Below are positions 60,539 to 64,000 of a stretch of DNA of 64,000 bases, one piece after another. Every line of letters starts with the position of its first letter. Position 1 is the stretch's first letter. A program made the translations under genes and the position numbers. The DNA comes from Hydrogenophaga sp. Its GTDB lineage: Bacteria > Pseudomonadota > Gammaproteobacteria > Burkholderiales > Burkholderiaceae_C. Location of the stretch: the NCBI RefSeq assembly GCF_018780075.1, contig NZ_JADMKB010000003.1:248001-312000 (forward strand). The letters run 5' to 3'. A model generated the notes under the pieces. The model did not search any database. It was not told where the DNA came from and worked only from the letters and a program-made list of their open reading frames with translations.

Positions 60539-61858
60539 TCAGGCAGTGACAACATAAGAACGGTCCATCTCTGGATTGTCCTGACCCTCAAGCCAGACAT
60601 AGCTCGTCTCGAAAGCGCGCCAGTCCACGGTCTTTGGAATGACACCCTGGAACGAGCACACTTCATTCGGTATACGGTTCACACCACCACCGATGACTTC
60701 GCCGGTTTTCTGGAAGGCCTGAACTGCCTCGACCATCTGCTTGCGGAACTCGACGATGGCCATGTCGCTGGCGCCCAGGCGGTCGTGACTTCTGTCCGCG
60801 ATCTTGCCCATGGTGATCCACATGGCCATGTCCTGATTCGGAATGCCGGAAATACCGGTGAAGTTGCCACTCTTCATCGCTTGGCGGTCCTGCCAGTACC
60901 TGTTCTCGTAGTTGCGCAGCGGGCGATATTGCTCATCCAGATCGACGCCAACCGTCTGGCCCAAGAACTTGCGCCAAGTGGCTGTTTCCGGGGTCTGCGA
61001 GGGATGCCCCCAGCCGATGAAGTAGAAGCACGTGTTGGTGTCGTCTACCGGCACGTTCACGTTCGCCACGTTGTAAAGGTTGTTCGGTGGAATCAGCACC
61101 GTCCAGGGCGCAACGAAAACCGTCGTGCGAACGTAGTCGTGCGTCTGGGCATTGAAGATGGGGCGCCGCACGGCGGCGTAACGGAAGCCGAACTTCGCGC
61201 GCTGCACTTGCATCCTCGGTGCCTTGTCGGTGGACGGACGCAGCCAGTTCTTGTCGGTGGCTTTCGCACCGTCGACGCGTGCAGGAACCATGTCCGAACT
61301 GTGCAGGCTCGAGCTGTGCGCGGAATCAATAGCACCTTCAAGAATCTGCGCCCAGTTCACGGGGATGATCACCTTGGCGACGCTCACCCGTGTTTCCGCA
61401 GTGGGCGCCCACCGGGGTGGCTCAAACTCCGGCATGGTTTCAGCCGCACCCATGTAGGCCCAGACAAAGCCACCCCATTCCTTGGTGGGGTATGCCTTGT
61501 GTTTGACTTTTTCCAGCATGCCACTGGCTTCCGGCTCGGAGGACATCTCGGTGACATTGCCCGCCACGTCCATCTTCCAGCCGTGATAGAGGCAGCGCAA
61601 CCCACCCTCCTCGTTCCGGCCGAACACAAGGGATGCTCTACGGTGCGGGCAGTACTCGTCCATAACGCCCACTTGCCCTTCGGTGTTTCTGAACACCACG
61701 AGGTCTTCACCGAGGATGCGTGCTTTGACAGGGGTTCCGTCAGGCTCCGACACCTCTTCAATCAGACAGATCGGAACCCAGTGTCGACGCATCAGTTGCC
61801 CCATCGGGGCACCGTTTTCAACGCGGCACAGCAGATCGTTTTCTTCATGCGTAATCAT
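60539..61858 (-). CDS. ophA2: phthalate 4,5-dioxygenase oxygenase component
   Basis: A 439-residue Rieske oxygenase of the phthalate dioxygenase type. Rieske ligands are C70-x-H72 (EYCPHRRAS) and C89-x2-H92 (CLYHGWKM). The iron site is D178, H181 and H186 (AIDSAHSSSLH). The length equals that of Pht3/OphA2 proteins, and the partners OphA1 (56791), OphB (57750) and OphC (next gene) complete the 4,5-pathway. The ATG at 61858 follows CAGGAGAGTTCC. A predicted MarR operator lies 54 bp upstream. Confidence 0.9.
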   Translation of the reverse strand: MITHEENDLLCRVENGAPMGQLMRRHWVPICLIEEVSEPDGTPVKARILGEDLVVFRNTEGQVGVMDEYCPHRRASLVFGRNEEGGLRCLYHGWKMDVAGNVTEMSSEPEASGMLEKVKHKAYPTKEWGGFVWAYMGAAETMPEFEPPRWAPTAETRVSVAKVIIPVNWAQILEGAIDSAHSSSLHSSDMVPARVDGAKATDKNWLRPSTDKAPRMQVQRAKFGFRYAAVRRPIFNAQTHDYVRTTVFVAPWTVLIPPNNLYNVANVNVPVDDTNTCFYFIGWGHPSQTPETATWRKFLGQTVGVDLDEQYRPLRNYENRYWQDRQAMKSGNFTGISGIPNQDMAMWITMGKIADRSHDRLGASDMAIVEFRKQMVEAVQAFQKTGEVIGGGVNRIPNEVCSFQGVIPKTVDWRAFETSYVWLEGQDNPEMDRSYVVTA

Positions 61859-61911
61859 GGAACTCTCCTGTAAGGATGGGTAAGTGCAAGAAGGCACTGC
61901 GCCGCAGTATA

Positions 61912-61925
61912 CTTCGATATCTAAG
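61912..61925. promoter_or_regulatory. predicted MarR-type operator, site 2
   Basis: CTTCGATATCTAAG differs at only two positions from the CTTAGAAATCTAAG palindrome at 56698. It lies in the promoter region of the leftward ophA2-ophC operon. Confidence 0.6.
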
Positions 61926-62010
61926 TATTTTTTTAAGGGTTATCCCTTGCCACCTCCTCTGCACTGTCTCTTCGTCTCGCAAACCACCTAGGGTGAAGGC
62001 CCTCTACAGC

Positions 62011-62256
62011 ATGAGAAAGCTTCCATACAAATTTAGTTCTCTCGCATTTGCGTTCTACATGGCAACCATCATCGCCTTCATGATGTGTCTGCTCCTGACG
62101 GCAATCAACACCGGAATCGACGCTCGGTTCATTCAACGGGTACTGGGAACCTATGTGATAGCAATGCCAGTGGCCTTCGCATGCGTCATCTTGGTACGTC
62201 CGCTTGTCCTCTATCTCGTATCAAAGACCGTGGCCACGAAAACAGGTGACATCTGA
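62011..62256 (+). CDS. DUF2798-like small membrane protein
   Basis: An 81-residue protein with two hydrophobic helices (SLAFAFYMATIIAFMMCLLL and VIAMPVAFACVILVRPLVLY) separated by a short polar loop, the DUF2798 pattern. Function unknown. It is divergent from ophA2. The 255 bp after it (62257-62511) hold no recognisable gene and contain the right edge of the cargo. Confidence 0.65.
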   Translation: MRKLPYKFSSLAFAFYMATIIAFMMCLLLTAINTGIDARFIQRVLGTYVIAMPVAFACVILVRPLVLYLVSKTVATKTGDI

Positions 62257-62511
62257 TAGGACTCGGACATCATCTGAACACTGCAAAATTCAGACGCAGT
62301 CACCATCAGAAGGTACAGCCGGCAACAGCGATGACTGCGCGTTCAGTGCTGTTGTAGTCCGCTCAGCTTGGCCAAAGGACTCCAAGATCGCGGTCTTCCG
62401 CGAGGCTACTGCGTACTCAAACCTGAGGTGTTTGGTGTAGTGCTTTGATTGGCCACATCACTGTCGGTGCAACTGAAATTTGAGAAAAAATGAAAACAAT
62501 CAGGGAAAACC

Positions 62512-63444
62512 ATGGAATTGAGGCACCTTCGGTGCTTTTTGGCGGTCGCTCAGGAACTGCACTTCGCTAGAGCCGCTGAGAAGCTTCACATTGAGCAGTC
62601 GCCACTTTCGAGGGCGATAAAGGAACTGGAAGGAGAACTGGGGGTCCGCCTCTTCGACCGCAACACGCGCAGCACGCGTCTGACCCGTGCGGGTCAGGTC
62701 TTCATGGATCACGTGCCACGTGTGTTCGCCGCTCTGACCAAGGCGCGCGACAGTGTTCGGGCCGTGTCGGCCGGGTTTCAGGGGCAGTTGCGGATCGCGT
62801 TGTCCGAAGGTATCTCGCAGGCCCGGCTCACGGCATTGCTATCGTGTTGCCGTGTGGAAGAACCAGATACGGAAATCCGGCTTTACGAGGTTCCACTGTC
62901 ACAGCAGATCAGAGGCCTCGAAGCCGATTTGTACGACGCTGGGTTCTCCCACTCATCGGAAGTTGGTGAAACGCTGCTAGCCGTATCAGCGTGGAACGAC
63001 CCGATGGTCGTTGCCGTGCCATCGCGCCACCCGTTGTTGGCCCACAAAAAGCTGCCACTGGATGAAGTGCTGCGCTATCCCTTGGTGCTTTCCGACCCCG
63101 AGATGTGCGAGGGATGCAGCCGCCAGGTGGCGCGCGTACTGCGCTCAACGGATCGCGAACCTATCGTGGCCGAACAGGTGGCCAGCCAAGATCTGATGGT
63201 GACATTGGTTGCAGCGGGCTACGGTCTGGGCTTCTCAACAGAGGCACACGTTTCGACCTGCGGCCATCCCGAGATCGTCACAAGGCCGCTGGCTGGCCTC
63301 ACGCCGGTGCTGACCACCTACCTGATCCGCCGCATCGGTGACCCGTCGGAAACCTTGCAACGATTCATGAAAAGAGCCCTTGTCGCTGCGCCAAGTCGAG
63401 CAACTGACGAAGCGTTGGACACATCACCAGGGAGTAGCACATGA
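62512..63444 (+). CDS. traR: LysR-family regulator of ICE transfer (TraR position)
   Basis: A 310-residue LysR regulator: HTH (LRHLRCFLAVAQELHFARAA, then QSPLSRAIKELEGELGVRLF), linker, then the effector domain (GQLRIALSEGISQARLTALL). In Tn4371-type ICEs a LysR gene named traR lies just before the exclusion lipoprotein and traG, as here. Its stop overlaps the eexN-like start (ATGA). It marks the resumption of the backbone after the cargo. The symbol follows position; regulation of transfer is inferred. Confidence 0.82.
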   Translation: MELRHLRCFLAVAQELHFARAAEKLHIEQSPLSRAIKELEGELGVRLFDRNTRSTRLTRAGQVFMDHVPRVFAALTKARDSVRAVSAGFQGQLRIALSEGISQARLTALLSCCRVEEPDTEIRLYEVPLSQQIRGLEADLYDAGFSHSSEVGETLLAVSAWNDPMVVAVPSRHPLLAHKKLPLDEVLRYPLVLSDPEMCEGCSRQVARVLRSTDREPIVAEQVASQDLMVTLVAAGYGLGFSTEAHVSTCGHPEIVTRPLAGLTPVLTTYLIRRIGDPSETLQRFMKRALVAAPSRATDEALDTSPGSST

Positions 63445-63710
63445 GAAAGCTTCAAAACTTGGCTGCGGCGTTGGCGGTCACCTCCGCAGCCTTGCTGCTG
63501 TCGTCCTGCGGCAAACCACAGTCAGCTGAAACTGTGGAATCGCTGATGGCCGATCCTGGACGGTTGAAACACTTGCGAGAGCAGTGCAAGACCGACCGCG
63601 CCAAGCTGGGCGACGAACTTTGTGACCGCATGGCCGAGGCCACAAAGCGGCGATTTTTCGGGGACGGCAAGGTACCGTACAACCCACCCAAAGAATCACC
63701 CAAATTCTGA
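63441..63710 (+). CDS. eexN: EexN-family entry-exclusion lipoprotein
   Basis: An 89-residue lipoprotein: a signal peptide with lipobox LLLSSC (Cys23), then the EexN-like core QSAETVESLMADPGRLKHLR, EQCKTDRAKLGDELCDRMAE. EexN proteins on related ICEs and IncP-like plasmids block entry of a second copy of the element. Translationally coupled to the LysR gene. Confidence 0.85.
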   Translation: MRKLQNLAAALAVTSAALLLSSCGKPQSAETVESLMADPGRLKHLREQCKTDRAKLGDELCDRMAEATKRRFFGDGKVPYNPPKESPKF

Positions 63711-63955
63711 ACGTGCGCTCGTCGCCACACTAGGTGACGCCTGTTTTCTACATGGGAGCTGTACTACTTAAAGCGCTGCAAGGTGCCATGACACGCGCTA
63801 GCACGCTATCACTTGCATTCTTGCAGGCCGAGCTGCGAGCCTGCCGATTTCGGACTTTGACCCACCGATAGCCAGCCTTGATCCTCATGCGTGCGACACA
63901 CCTTCGTGCCGCACGCACGGCCCCCGCGTGACGGGCCACTGGATCGGAGGTCAAG

Positions 63956-64000
63956 GTGCAGGCTCAGGGCGCAAGCCACCAGGGGATTCTCTACGGGCAG
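63956..64000 (+). CDS. traG: probable start of the TraG-type coupling protein, cut by window end
   Basis: A GTG preceded by GGAGGTCAAG opens a frame of 15 codons to the edge (reading VQAQGASHQGILYGQ). TraG proteins of these elements begin in a similar way (a short polar stretch ending LFGQ or alike) and their gene follows eexN. The call rests on position, ribosome binding site and this short match only. The 245 bp between eexN and this start show no gene. Confidence 0.5.
   Translation, partial: MQAQGASHQGILYGQ

Larger units (their letters stand above)
1..64000. mobile_element. Tn4371-family ICE, internal part
   Basis: The series RadC, DUF2958, DUF932, ParB, DUF736, DUF2285, RepA, ParA, DUF2840, TraF peptidase, DUF3363 relaxase, cargo, LysR, EexN lipoprotein and the start of a TraG-like gene is the layout known for Tn4371-type ICEs. 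The known cargo hot spot between relaxase and traR/traG is occupied here by about 36 kb of aromatic-acid catabolic genes. Neither attachment site, the integrase nor the trb genes are in the window, so the limits given are simply the window ends. A plasmid carrying the same backbone is a less likely alternative. Confidence 0.8.

Noticed and set aside
60785-61873. 362-codon rightward frame opposite ophA2
   Set aside because: Antisense of a clear Rieske oxygenase; no recognisable domain.
63748-63954. 68-codon leftward ORF between eexN and the TraG start
   Set aside because: No domain or ribosome binding site evident, and it runs against the transfer genes.
1-64000. CRISPR arrays, tRNA and rRNA genes
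   Set aside because: No regularly spaced repeat series and no tRNA- or rRNA-like sequence was noticed; the only close direct repeats are the three at 21971-22035.

Overview
The window looks like the inside of a Tn4371-family integrative and conjugative element (ICE) from a high-GC betaproteobacterium, probably Comamonadaceae (Comamonas, Acidovorax or Delftia-like). The backbone gene order supports this: radC, DUF2958, DUF932, parB, DUF736, DUF2285, repA, parA, DUF2840, a TraF peptidase and a DUF3363 relaxase, then a large cargo, then a LysR regulator, an EexN-type exclusion lipoprotein and the probable start of traG. Abundant Bug-type solute receptors and Rieske oxygenases also fit that group. 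The integrase end lies to the left of the window and the trb mating-pair genes to the right.

1-11.7 kb is accessory/defence DNA. A leftward block sits behind a perfect CTGT-N8-ACAG LexA box: a 27-residue ORF, a 68-residue protein, a PD-(D/E)xK-like protein with a SEC-C tail, a zinc-ribbon peptide and a DUF5710-XseA fusion. Next come a RadC-like protein, a complete Gabija-type pair (OLD nuclease plus UvrD-like helicase), two uncharacterised leftward genes and an FlK-like thioesterase. 11.7-26.5 kb is ICE maintenance and transfer backbone. It includes three 18-bp direct repeats between repA and parA and an inverted repeat just before the relaxase.

26.5-62.3 kb is catabolic cargo inserted between the relaxase and the LysR/EexN genes. 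It carries pathways for all three benzenedicarboxylate isomers: terephthalate (tphR-C-A2-A3-B-A1), isophthalate (iphR-A-C-B-D) and ortho-phthalate (ophA1-B, a MarR regulator, ophA2-C, a Bug receptor, a TSUP permease and a quinolinate phosphoribosyltransferase). It also has tpiBA-like membrane subunits that could serve several receptors. All three routes should end at protocatechuate, whose ring-cleavage genes are not seen here and are presumably elsewhere in the host. Between them (40.8-51.7 kb) is a fourth module: a three-component Rieske oxygenase, a helix-turn-helix/citrate-synthase fusion, a LysR regulator, a flavin hydroxylase, a Bug receptor, homogentisate dioxygenase and fumarylacetoacetase. 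Its substrate is unknown.

The cargo was assembled stepwise. A 30-codon diverged copy of the relaxase C-terminus lies between the tph and iph blocks. A truncated dehydrogenase, a truncated LysR gene, an IS5-family element and a palindromic 98-bp repeat mark other junctions. Assignments come from reading the sequence and remembered protein families; no database search was run.
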